Shown: piece by piece, positions 6,639-15,019 of the stretch
How the letters are laid out: each line of letters opens with the position of its first letter
How positions within the stretch are numbered: the stretch's first letter is position 1
DNA from: Oscillospiraceae bacterium
GTDB lineage: Bacteria; Bacillota; Clostridia; Oscillospirales; Butyricicoccaceae
DNA: 16,668 bases
Assembly: GCA_902797555.1 (NCBI GenBank)
Contig: CADBTM010000041.1
Coordinates: 1-16,668, forward strand
Direction of reading: 5' to 3'
Translations under genes and position numbers: made by a program
The notes under the pieces: model-generated
What the model was told of the DNA's origin: nothing
The model's input: only the letters and a program-made list of their open reading frames with translations
Database searches by the model: none

Positions 6639-8303
6639 TCAGATGGTCTGTTCTTCCTTGACGGCGGCACGCAGGGGCGGGATCAGCTGCTTTTTGCGGC
6701 TGACCACACCGGGCAGATCGACTCTGCCGGAGGACGGATCCAAATGGAAGGCATCCTGCACCAGTTCGGCTGCGCCATTCCCACAGAACAGCAGGCGCGT
6801 CCGCTTCTCCGGGGTAAAGGTGAGCATATAAAAGATCATGCTGGCGCCAGTTTTCATATAGGCCTGCAGCAGATAGGGCTGAAGCAGCTTTTCTGCCTCT
6901 TGGAAGACGCTCTCGGTCATAAACAGGCTCTGCCCCACCGCAACGGTCATGTTGCCAAAGCGGAACTCCTTCAGGTCGGAGAAAACGATCTCCTCCGCGG
7001 TACGTCCCGAAAGGTCTTCGCCGGCGCGGAACATCTGCTCGGCGTATTCCTCGATGTTGACCTCGGCAATCCTGGCGAGCTCCTCCGCCGTTTTGCGATC
7101 CAGCTCGGTACAGGTGGCCGAGCGGAACATCAGCGTATCCGAAAGGATGGCAGAAAGCATCAGTCCGGCGATCTGCTTGGGCGGGACAATACCCTTTTCC
7201 TGATAGATCTGATAGAGGATGGTGCAGGTACAGCCCACAGGCAGATTGCGGAACACCAGAGGTTCGGCAGTCTCCAGCGCGCCAAGGCGGTGATGGTCCA
7301 CGATCTCCAGGATCTCGGCCTCCTCCAGGCCGCTGACCGCCTGAATCTTTTCATTGTGATCCACCATGATCAGGCGCTTGCGATGAGGATTGAGCAGGTT
7401 CCGGCGGGAGATCACGCCGCAGTATTTTCCGTTTTGATCCAAAACCGGGAAATATCTGTGGCGGACGCCGGCCATGACCTTGCGCACGTCCTCAATATTG
7501 GTGTCCAGATGAAAGCTTTGAATGTGTTCGGTCACCATCCGATAGCGGACGGGCACAGCCATGCCAACAAGCTTTGCCGCGCCGTATGTGTCCAGCGGTG
7601 TGGTGATCACCGTACAGCCTCGTTCGGTGGCACGGCGAATGATGGGCTCGGAGGGCTTGACGCCGCAGCACACCACCATGCAGGAGGCGCCGCTTTCAAT
7701 GGCAAAGCTTTGGGTTTCATAGCGGTTGGTGACAAGCACCAGATCCCCTTCCTCCAGCTTGCCTTCCATCATTTCCGGACTGGTACCGATACAGATCTTT
7801 CCGGTTTCGATCCGCTTTTTCCCGTCACCGATCAAAAGCTGACCTGCCAGCGTTTTGGCAAGGTTTTCGTACAGGGTGCGGGAATGGGACAGCACCTCGG
7901 CGTCGGCATAATTCATGCTGGCCTTGCCGATATCCTTGACGGTGATGATCCCCTTGAAGTTATCCTGCACGTCGGTGATACAAAGCGTGTCCAGCTCTTC
8001 GGAAATCATCCGATCCCATGCGTCCTTCAGGCTCATTTCCGCGTCGATCCCCGGCGCGACACGATAGGCAGCGTCCTTGATCTGGGGGCGAACATCCTCA
8101 CACAGCTGGGGCGCCTCCACGCCGAAATGGCGCAGAACAAACTCCGTTTCCCGGTTGATTTGTCCCGCGCGGCAGGGTTCGTAGATCGCGCCGCCCAGCT
8201 GATTCTTCAGCCAGGAATACGAGATGGCCGAACAGATGGCGTCGGTGTCGGGATGCTTGTGCCCGATGACGAGAACCCGATTGCGATATTGATGGTCGTT
8301 CAT
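6639..8303 (-). CDS. ppaC: CBS-domain family II (manganese-dependent) inorganic pyrophosphatase
   Basis: A 554-residue cytoplasmic enzyme that hydrolyses pyrophosphate to phosphate and is expected to be controlled by adenine nucleotides. The DHH catalytic domain starts with GHKHPDTDAI (His15, Asp19, Asp21). It is interrupted at about residues 70-305 by a CBS1 - DRTGG - CBS2 regulatory insert. It resumes with VDHNE (Asp315) and IVDHH (Asp336, His337, His338), and ends in a DHHA2 domain with the SRKKQ phosphate-binding motif (535-539). Ordinary family II enzymes are about 310 residues, and the extra length is the insert. In studied CBS-PPases, AMP and ADP inhibit while ATP and Ap4A activate. 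The ATG has a clear AAAGGAG site and lies 24 bp after polC. PolC and CdsA, both upstream in the same unit, make PPi. Confidence 0.96.
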   Translation of the reverse strand: MNDHQYRNRVLVIGHKHPDTDAICSAISYSWLKNQLGGAIYEPCRAGQINRETEFVLRHFGVEAPQLCEDVRPQIKDAAYRVAPGIDAEMSLKDAWDRMISEELDTLCITDVQDNFKGIITVKDIGKASMNYADAEVLSHSRTLYENLAKTLAGQLLIGDGKKRIETGKICIGTSPEMMEGKLEEGDLVLVTNRYETQSFAIESGASCMVVCCGVKPSEPIIRRATERGCTVITTPLDTYGAAKLVGMAVPVRYRMVTEHIQSFHLDTNIEDVRKVMAGVRHRYFPVLDQNGKYCGVISRRNLLNPHRKRLIMVDHNEKIQAVSGLEEAEILEIVDHHRLGALETAEPLVFRNLPVGCTCTILYQIYQEKGIVPPKQIAGLMLSAILSDTLMFRSATCTELDRKTAEELARIAEVNIEEYAEQMFRAGEDLSGRTAEEIVFSDLKEFRFGNMTVAVGQSLFMTESVFQEAEKLLQPYLLQAYMKTGASMIFYMLTFTPEKRTRLLFCGNGAAELVQDAFHLDPSSGRVDLPGVVSRKKQLIPPLRAAVKEEQTI

Positions 8304-8327
8304 ACTATACTCCTTTCGGTCGGATCG

Positions 8328-11300
8328 TCAGCCCAGCATGGCGGCGAACAGATCCAACTGATTGCTCTCAGGCAGATCGCCCAGCGCGCCGATATCCTTG
8401 AGGGACTGGACAACGGCGCTGGACGCTTTTCCGCAGCGGACGGAAATGTCCTCTTGGGAAAGGAAGGGCTCCTTTTCCCGCTCCTCTGCGATGGACAGCG
8501 CGGCGGCCTCTCCCACGCCGCCCAAGGCCATAAAAGGCGGCCGCAGCCCCTTCCCTTCGATGAGGAAAGCGCGTGCGTCGGATTTGTAAATGTCCATGGG
8601 AAGGAAGGTAAAGCCCCGCTTGCAAAACTCGTGACAGATCTCCAGGGTGATCATCACGTCGTCCTCCACCGCGGTGCGGTTGGGATTGCTCTTGTATTCC
8701 CGGTATTTGCGGCAGATTGCCTCATCCCCCTGCAGCGCGGTGACGCAGTCGAAGGAATCCAGCCTGTTGCTGAAATAAACACAGTAGTATTCCAGCGGCT
8801 TGTGCACCTTGAACCATGCGATCCGGTAGGACATCATGGTATAGGCCACCGCATGACCGCGGGGGAACATATACTCGATCTTGTTGCAGGAATCCAGATA
8901 CCAATCGGGCAGGCCGTGCGCCTTCATTTCCTCCTCCCATTCCGGTTTGAGGCCCTTTCCCTTACGGACGGCTTCGGAAATGGTGAAGGACAGCTTTTTG
9001 TCCAAGCCCATGGCGATCAGCTTTGTGGTGATGTCGTCACGGACGGAAATCACCTCGTTGATGGTGGCAAGACCGGCATTGATGATATCCTGCGCATTGT
9101 TTCGCCACACGTTGGTTCCGTGGGACAGACCGGAAATACGGATCAAGCCCTCGAAGGTGGTGGGCTGGGTCTCCATCAGCATCCCGCGGGCATTTTTCGT
9201 GCCGAACTCGGGGATGCCGGCCGAGCCGGGCTGCTCCAGGATATCGTCGGTCTCGATGCCCAGCGGGGAGATATCGGTAAAGATGCGCATGGTTTCCGGA
9301 TCGTCCAGCGGAACCTTTTGCGGATCGATGCCCGAAAGATTCTGCAGATGACGGATCTGGGTGGGCACATCGTGTCCCAGCTCGTCCAGCTTGAGAAGAT
9401 TGTCGTGGATGGAATGGAAGTCGAAATGGGTGGTGATGATATCGGAATTGGGGTCGTCGGCAGGGTGCTGGACCGGGGTAAACTCGTAGATCGAGCGGTC
9501 GCTGGGAACGATGATCAGTCCGCCGGGATGCTGACCGGTGGTGCGTTTGACGCCTGTGCAGCCCGAAACCAAGTGATTGATCTCGGCATTGTTGACCACT
9601 CTTCCCTTTTCTTCCAGATACTTCTTGACAAAACCATAGGCGGTTTTGTCTTTGATGGTGCCGATTGTTCCGGCCTTGAACACCTTGTCGTTGCCGAACA
9701 GATCGACGGTGTACCGATGGATCTGCCCCTGACATTCGCCGGAAAAGTTCAGGTCGATATCGGGAGTCTTGTCCGCGTTGAATCCGAGGAAGGTCGCGAA
9801 GGGAATGTTAAAGCCGTCCTTGACCATCTTGGTCCCGCATTTGGGACAATCCATATCGGGCATATCCACACCCGTCTGATAAATGGGATCGTTGTCCCAC
9901 TTGGAATAGCGGCAGTGCGGGCAGCGGTAGTGGGGCTGGAGGGCGTTTACCTCGGTGATCCCGCTGAGATAGGCCACAAAGGACGAGCCAACCGACCCTC
10001 GGGAGCCCACCAGATAACCCATTTCATTGGACTTTGCCACCAGCTTTTGCGCGATCATATACATCACGTCAAAGCCGTTGTTGACGATGGGGATCAGCTC
10101 GGCATTGATGCGGTCGGTGATGATCTCGGGAAGCTTGCCGTCCTCTTCGTACAGCTCCTTGGCGCGCTTCCAGCACATTTCCTGCAGATCCTCGGCGCTG
10201 TGTTCGATAGAGGGCGGATAGCTGCCCGAAAGAACAGGCTCGATATATTCCACCTGATCGGCGATGGCATTTGGGTTCTTAACCACTACCTCATAGGCGC
10301 GATCCATGCCCAGATAGGAAAACTCGGCGAGCATCTCGTCGGTGGTTTTGAAATAGAGCGGCGCGGGATCCTCCGCATCCTTAAAGCCCATTCCGGCCTG
10401 CAGGATCTCACGATAGATCCCGTCCTCCGGCTCGAGGAAGTGCACGTCGCCGGTGGCGCACACCGGCTTGCCCAGCTCGTCACCGAGACGGAGCACCGTG
10501 CGGTTGAATTCTTTCAGCTGTTCTTCATCCTTTGCGCGGCCCTTGTCCAGCAAAAACCGGTTGTTGTCCAGCGGCTGGATCTCCAAAAAGTCAAAGAAGG
10601 ACGCGATCTCTTTCAGTTCCTCCCATGGCTTGCCGTCCACGATGGCGGAAAACAGCTCGCCCGCCACACAGGCCGAGCCGCAGATCAGGTTTTCTCTGCT
10701 TTGTGCCAGCTCGGACATGGGAATGATCGGTCTGCGATTGAAGTATTTCAGATGGGCATCGGAGATCAGCTTGTAAAGCGCGATCAGTCCAGGTCTGTTT
10801 TTTACCAGAATGATCAGATGCCAGTTTTTCATCCGCTTGTCCGGTCCGTTCTCTGCCCGCAGGCGGCTGAGACCAAGATTGATTTCCGAAACCTTCTCAA
10901 TGCCGCATTGCTTTTGCAGCATTGGAATAAGACGAACGAAAACTTCAGCAAGAACGTGGGCATCGTCGTCGGCGCGATGATGATGGAACTTGAGCTCCAT
11001 TGCGTCTGCAATGGTGTTCAGCTTGTGATTGGCAAGATTGGGCATCAGCCCGCGGGCGATCTCCACCGTGTCGATAGAACACCGGGGGCAGGTCAGGCCC
11101 TGTTTTTCACAGGCTGCTGCCAAAAATGCCATATCAAAGGGCGCATTGTGGGCGCACAGCGGCGCCGATCCGCAAAACTCCAGAAACCGGGGAAGCTCTG
11201 TCTCAATGGGCTGCGCATCCCGCACGGTGAGATTGCTGATGCCGGTGAGCTGGGTAATCCGCTCGGGAATGAGCTCGGTGGGCTTGACGTAGCAGTGAAA

Positions 11301-12836
11301 GCCTTCACCGATCTCCCCGTTTTTTACCTTGAAGGCTGCGATTTCGATGATCTGACAATTGACAGGACTGAGGCCGGTGGTTTCGGTGTCGAATACGACG
11401 ATCTCATCGGTCAGAAGCGCGTCGGTTTCGCCCTTCACCGCCTTTCCTTGTTTGAGGTCGTCAATGCAGTAAGCCTCGATGCCGTACAGCACCTTGATCT
11501 CTTTCCCCGCCTTTTTCAGGGATGCCTGCGCCTTCATGGCCTCGGGAAAGGCCTGCACCACGCCGTGGTCGGTGATGGCTATGGCCTTGTGTCCCATGGA
11601 GGCTGCCAGCTTGAGCGCTTTTCCGGGATCGCACAGGCCGTCCATGCTGGACATATTGGTGTGAAGGTGAAGCTCAACCCGCTTGTCGGGCGCCTTGTCC
11701 TGACGCACTTTTTTCTTGCCCTTGACGATGGCGTAAAAGTTTAAAACCAGTTCTTTGTCAAATTGGGAATAGTGTGCAAGTCCCTGGACGATCACATAGC
11801 CGCCCTGCTTGATATTGGGCTCCAAGGCCTCCGCTTCTTCATCGGGGAGCACCTTTGTGGCGCGGATCGAGCCGGTGCCGTCGCTGAATTCAAAGGTGAC
11901 TACCGTCTTTCCCCTGCCGTTCAGCTTTTTGAACTCCACGCGGAAGATCTCGCCCTCCACCGATACCTTGCCGGAGTCCAGATTGACGTCGCCCAGCTTG
12001 GTCATCTCCTTGGAAAAGGGCTTGCCGTAAATCACCTCGTCCTCCTCTTTCGGACGGAAGACAGGTGCATTGGGGTCACGGGGCGCGGAATAGCTGCGCC
12101 GCTGAGGCTTCTCCCCCTGAGACAGCTTTTTCACAGGTGCCGCGGGATGATACTCCTTCGCCATCCGGGAGAGTGTCTCTGCACGCTGCTGTTCAAAGCT
12201 GCTTTCACCGCCCTGCTGCGGGGCGCGCAGCTCGATCATAACGGGTTTTCCCAGCAGATCCGAGGCCTCTTCGGAAAATGCCTGTGACAGCTGCTCCAGC
12301 CGCGTGACATGCCAGCTTTGCGCTGCTGTGAGGATGAGCCTTCCCCCGTCCAGCGTGATATGGGCATCCCGGACGCAGGGCGCTGCAGAGGGGTGCTTTT
12401 GCGAAAATGCCTGGCGCAGGATATCCGCGATCTGATCCTGCTCACTTTCGGAATATGTAGAATTATTTCCGTTCTCCGTATACGCTTGCGAAGCAGCTGC
12501 GTCCTGAGAAAACGACGTCACAGGATAATCGGGCACAAACTCCCGTTCCTCCTCGGTCGGCGGTTCCGTCAGCCCTTCCCATGGAGGAATCTCGTCGGAA
12601 GCAGGCTCGTCCGGGATCGGAGGTGCGGGAATCACCAGTCGGACACCGTTCACCCCATAGGCTCTGCTAATGGCCAGACGGGCGTCTTCCCCTTCATGGG
12701 GATCCACACCGGAGGACGCCAGAACGACAGTCAGACCGTCCTGCTCGGGAGCAATGCTCTCTACCGGACTATCCCAGATCGGGCGCGAGTCGGCAGCATT
12801 GGGAAACAGATCTTTCAGTTTTGCCTGCTCGCTCAT
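8328..12836 (-). CDS. polC: DNA polymerase III alpha subunit, Gram-positive PolC type
   Basis: A 1502-residue replicative DNA polymerase with its own proofreading exonuclease. The variable N-terminal region (1-270) is followed by an OB domain (about 285-375) and a PHP domain (ELHLHTNMSSMDG from about 388; ITDHG). Inserted in the PHP domain is a DEDDh 3'-5' exonuclease (FDTETTG about 482; NAPFD about 564; HHRADDD about 619). The polymerase core has GSRGSVGSSF (about 944), a zinc knuckle (Cys972, 975, 997 and 1000), the catalytic aspartates in PDIDLNFSG (about 1025) and LKLDELGHD. The C-terminus has QLDLF (1493-1497), a textbook sliding-clamp motif. The frame is open 24 codons further upstream (to 12908). 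I prefer 12836 because the ATG overlaps the ispG stop (ATGA) and has an AGGGGAG site. Confidence 0.98.
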   Translation of the reverse strand: MSEQAKLKDLFPNAADSRPIWDSPVESIAPEQDGLTVVLASSGVDPHEGEDARLAISRAYGVNGVRLVIPAPPIPDEPASDEIPPWEGLTEPPTEEEREFVPDYPVTSFSQDAAASQAYTENGNNSTYSESEQDQIADILRQAFSQKHPSAAPCVRDAHITLDGGRLILTAAQSWHVTRLEQLSQAFSEEASDLLGKPVMIELRAPQQGGESSFEQQRAETLSRMAKEYHPAAPVKKLSQGEKPQRRSYSAPRDPNAPVFRPKEEDEVIYGKPFSKEMTKLGDVNLDSGKVSVEGEIFRVEFKKLNGRGKTVVTFEFSDGTGSIRATKVLPDEEAEALEPNIKQGGYVIVQGLAHYSQFDKELVLNFYAIVKGKKKVRQDKAPDKRVELHLHTNMSSMDGLCDPGKALKLAASMGHKAIAITDHGVVQAFPEAMKAQASLKKAGKEIKVLYGIEAYCIDDLKQGKAVKGETDALLTDEIVVFDTETTGLSPVNCQIIEIAAFKVKNGEIGEGFHCYVKPTELIPERITQLTGISNLTVRDAQPIETELPRFLEFCGSAPLCAHNAPFDMAFLAAACEKQGLTCPRCSIDTVEIARGLMPNLANHKLNTIADAMELKFHHHRADDDAHVLAEVFVRLIPMLQKQCGIEKVSEINLGLSRLRAENGPDKRMKNWHLIILVKNRPGLIALYKLISDAHLKYFNRRPIIPMSELAQSRENLICGSACVAGELFSAIVDGKPWEELKEIASFFDFLEIQPLDNNRFLLDKGRAKDEEQLKEFNRTVLRLGDELGKPVCATGDVHFLEPEDGIYREILQAGMGFKDAEDPAPLYFKTTDEMLAEFSYLGMDRAYEVVVKNPNAIADQVEYIEPVLSGSYPPSIEHSAEDLQEMCWKRAKELYEEDGKLPEIITDRINAELIPIVNNGFDVMYMIAQKLVAKSNEMGYLVGSRGSVGSSFVAYLSGITEVNALQPHYRCPHCRYSKWDNDPIYQTGVDMPDMDCPKCGTKMVKDGFNIPFATFLGFNADKTPDIDLNFSGECQGQIHRYTVDLFGNDKVFKAGTIGTIKDKTAYGFVKKYLEEKGRVVNNAEINHLVSGCTGVKRTTGQHPGGLIIVPSDRSIYEFTPVQHPADDPNSDIITTHFDFHSIHDNLLKLDELGHDVPTQIRHLQNLSGIDPQKVPLDDPETMRIFTDISPLGIETDDILEQPGSAGIPEFGTKNARGMLMETQPTTFEGLIRISGLSHGTNVWRNNAQDIINAGLATINEVISVRDDITTKLIAMGLDKKLSFTISEAVRKGKGLKPEWEEEMKAHGLPDWYLDSCNKIEYMFPRGHAVAYTMMSYRIAWFKVHKPLEYYCVYFSNRLDSFDCVTALQGDEAICRKYREYKSNPNRTAVEDDVMITLEICHEFCKRGFTFLPMDIYKSDARAFLIEGKGLRPPFMALGGVGEAAALSIAEEREKEPFLSQEDISVRCGKASSAVVQSLKDIGALGDLPESNQLDLFAAMLG

Positions 12837-13888
12837 AAACGCTCCCCTGTCATTGCCTCGATCTCCTGCACAAGTCGGGGCAAAAGCTCCTGTTCCGGCA
12901 CCTTGCAAAGGATTTCTCCCTTTTTGATAATAACACCCTCGTGAACGCCTCCCGCGATGCCGATATCGGCCTCTCTCGCCTCACCGGGGCCGTTGACCAC
13001 GCAACCCATCACGGCTACAGTCAGCTTGGTTTGCAGGTTTTCCAGCCGTTTCTCCACCTGCTCTGCAAGGGCAATCAGATCGATCTGTGTCCGTCCGCAG
13101 GTGGGACAGGATACGATCCGTGCACCGGAGGTGTGCAGATCCAAAGCCTTGAGAATATCCTTTGCCGCATAGACCTCCTTCACCGGATCGGCCGTCAGAG
13201 AGACGCGCAGCGTGTCACCGATTCCATCGGTGAGCAGTGCGCCGAAGGCGGCAGCGGAGCGCAGCGTACCCATCCGCTCGCCCCCGGCCTCGGTGACGCC
13301 GAGGTGGATCGGACGGTCGGACTGTTTTGCAAAGAGACGGTAGGCCTGAATCGTGGAAAACACATTGGACATTTTGAGAGAAACACAGGTGTCAAAGAAA
13401 TTGCAGCTGTCCAAGGCCTCCAGATTGCGCAGAGCGCTGCGGCACAAGGCCTCGGGGGTAACGCCGTATTGCTCCCGCAGATCTGAGTCGATGCTTCCGC
13501 TGTTGACACCCACGCGAATGGGCACACCGGACGCCTTGCACGCGTCGGCTACCATGCGGATCTTTTCCGGGTCGCCGATATTGCCCGGATTGATGCGCAC
13601 CTTGTCGATGCCTCCCCGGACCGCTGCAAGCGCAAGACGATAGTCAAAATGAATGTCGGCAACCAGCGGGATGTGGGTCTGTGCCTTGATGGCGGGGATC
13701 GCCTGAGCAGCGTCCAGATTGGGAATCGCGAGACGAACCACTTGACAGCCCGCATTTTCCAGTGCGAGAATCTGCTTTACCGTGGCCGAAACGTCCTGCG
13801 TCGGCGTATTGCACATGGATTGTATCACCAAAGGCGCACCGCCGCCGATGGGCACATTGCGCACCGTAATTTTCCCCTTACTTGCCAT
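12833..13888 (-). CDS. ispG: 4-hydroxy-3-methylbut-2-enyl diphosphate synthase (IspG/GcpE)
   Basis: A 351-residue iron-sulphur enzyme of the MEP isoprenoid pathway. It reduces and opens methylerythritol cyclodiphosphate to HMBPP. A TIM barrel fills about residues 1-240 (VADIHFDYRLA, KVRINPGNIG, RVGVNSGSI). The C-terminal domain supplies the [4Fe-4S] ligands Cys261 and Cys264 (SCPTCGRT), Cys296 (MGCVVNGPGEA) and probably Glu303, at the spacing known from the Thermus enzyme. The length is that of the short bacterial form. The ATG has an AAAGGAG ribosome site, 51 bp after rseP. The stop overlaps the polC start by 4 bp, so polC translation is probably coupled to it. It shares a pathway with dxr two genes upstream. 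The electron donor is probably flavodoxin or ferredoxin, and neither is encoded here. Confidence 0.97.
   Translation of the reverse strand: MASKGKITVRNVPIGGGAPLVIQSMCNTPTQDVSATVKQILALENAGCQVVRLAIPNLDAAQAIPAIKAQTHIPLVADIHFDYRLALAAVRGGIDKVRINPGNIGDPEKIRMVADACKASGVPIRVGVNSGSIDSDLREQYGVTPEALCRSALRNLEALDSCNFFDTCVSLKMSNVFSTIQAYRLFAKQSDRPIHLGVTEAGGERMGTLRSAAAFGALLTDGIGDTLRVSLTADPVKEVYAAKDILKALDLHTSGARIVSCPTCGRTQIDLIALAEQVEKRLENLQTKLTVAVMGCVVNGPGEAREADIGIAGGVHEGVIIKKGEILCKVPEQELLPRLVQEIEAMTGERL
12842..12848 (-). promoter_or_regulatory. Ribosome binding site deciding the polC start
   Basis: On the minus strand this is AGGGGAG, ending 5 nt before the ATG at 12834-12836. It lies inside the last codons of ispG. 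It supports this start over the in-frame start 24 codons upstream, which would sit deep inside ispG. Confidence 0.75.
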
Positions 13889-13915
13889 AATGATCTCCTT
13901 TGTTGAATGGAAAAT

Positions 13916-13933
13916 GGGCGGCGCATGCCGCCC
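13916..13933 (-). repeat. GC-rich hairpin between rseP and ispG
   Basis: A perfect 7-bp stem GGGCGGC/GCCGCCC with a 4-nt loop, in the only internal gap of any size in the long operon. On the minus strand it is followed by ATTTTCC, a T-run too short for a strong terminator. It begins 6 bp after the rseP stop and ends 27 bp before the ispG ATG. It may be a partial terminator, an RNA-processing or stability element, or have no function. Confidence 0.5.
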
Positions 13934-13939
13934 GGATGC

Positions 13940-15019
13940 TCATCCGATCAAACGGATCACATCGTGATAGGTGACGAACAGGAACAGGCATAGAATCAAG
14001 CCCATTCCGATCATCGAAGCGACGCCCTCATACTTGGGATCCAGCTTTTTCCCGCGCACCAGCTCGATGAGCAGAAACAGGACTTTGCCTCCATCCAGTG
14101 CGGGAATGGGCAGCAGATTGACAAAGGCCAGATTGATGCTGATATAGGCAACAAAAAGCCACATCGAACGCATATTGCTTTTGGCCAGCGCGCCCATCTC
14201 TCCGGCGATGCCCACAGTTCCCATCATTTCTCCGGTACCCACCTGCCCGGTGAGCAGCATTTTCAGTCCGAGAACTGCCGATTGCAGGTCGCTCAAAGCG
14301 TTTTGCATGGCATAGCTCAGCTTGCCTCCAAAGCCCATTGGCTCGGTGGTCAGCAAAAAACCGTAGAGCTTTTCTCCCGATTCGGGATCGGAGACGGTGG
14401 CTTTCATCTCATAATCCGTCAGCTTGACCGTTTTGCCGTCCCGACGCAAGGTGATATTGTAATGCTGGTCGTTGTCATACATCATGGCCAGCTGAAAATC
14501 GCTCATGGTATAGATGTGAAAATCATTGATCCGCACGATGCGATCGCCTGTTTGAAAGCCCTGTCCCCCATTGTCCTCGGCGGCATAGGGAAAGCCCTCC
14601 AAAAAGCCGCTGAGCACAGGCGACACCTTGTTTTCCGCAGGGATGAGCAGCAAAAAGATGATGACAAGCCCGGTGAGGAAGTTCATCGTCGCGCCGGCAA
14701 TACAGACGAAAAAGCGCTTGAGCCAGCTTGCGTCGGCAAAACTGCCTCCCGCGGGAAGCTCTTCCGGGCGAATATCCATATTGCCGGTGAGCATTTCTTC
14801 CTCTTCCGCGTCTTCCCCCTGCATCATGACGGCGCCGCCGATGGGCAGCAGACGCAGCGCATACACGGTGTGTCCGATCTTCTTTTTGAAAAGCGCAGGG
14901 CCAAATCCGATGGTAAACTGCAGCACGTTGATGCCGGACAGCTTTGCAACGGTAAAATGCCCCAGCTCGTGAAGAAAAATCAACAGTCCAAATACAACAA
15001 TTGCGATAACGTAGCTCAT
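13940..15019 (-). CDS. rseP: Site-2 intramembrane zinc metalloprotease (RseP/RasP, M50)
   Basis: A 359-residue membrane protease that cuts anti-sigma factors and leftover signal peptides within the bilayer. The first transmembrane segment carries the zinc motif HELGH (His17, Glu18, His21). A second follows at about 103-127. A single PDZ-like domain spans about 135-205 (QTGDRIVRINDFHIY). The third zinc ligand is Asp309 in PIPALDGGKVLF, and a last hydrophobic helix is at about 336-351. One PDZ domain and this length match Gram-positive RasP, not the two-PDZ E. coli RseP. The acidic loop EDAEEEEM (69-76) sits before the second helix. The ATG overlaps the dxr stop by 4 bp. Substrates are unknown here. 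Confidence 0.95.
   Translation of the reverse strand: MSYVIAIVVFGLLIFLHELGHFTVAKLSGINVLQFTIGFGPALFKKKIGHTVYALRLLPIGGAVMMQGEDAEEEEMLTGNMDIRPEELPAGGSFADASWLKRFFVCIAGATMNFLTGLVIIFLLLIPAENKVSPVLSGFLEGFPYAAEDNGGQGFQTGDRIVRINDFHIYTMSDFQLAMMYDNDQHYNITLRRDGKTVKLTDYEMKATVSDPESGEKLYGFLLTTEPMGFGGKLSYAMQNALSDLQSAVLGLKMLLTGQVGTGEMMGTVGIAGEMGALAKSNMRSMWLFVAYISINLAFVNLLPIPALDGGKVLFLLIELVRGKKLDPKYEGVASMIGMGLILCLFLFVTYHDVIRLIG

Noticed and set aside
12837..12908. 24-residue N-terminal extension of PolC
   Set aside because: It lies wholly inside ispG. The inner ATG has a ribosome site and the same ATGA overlap seen at other junctions of the unit.
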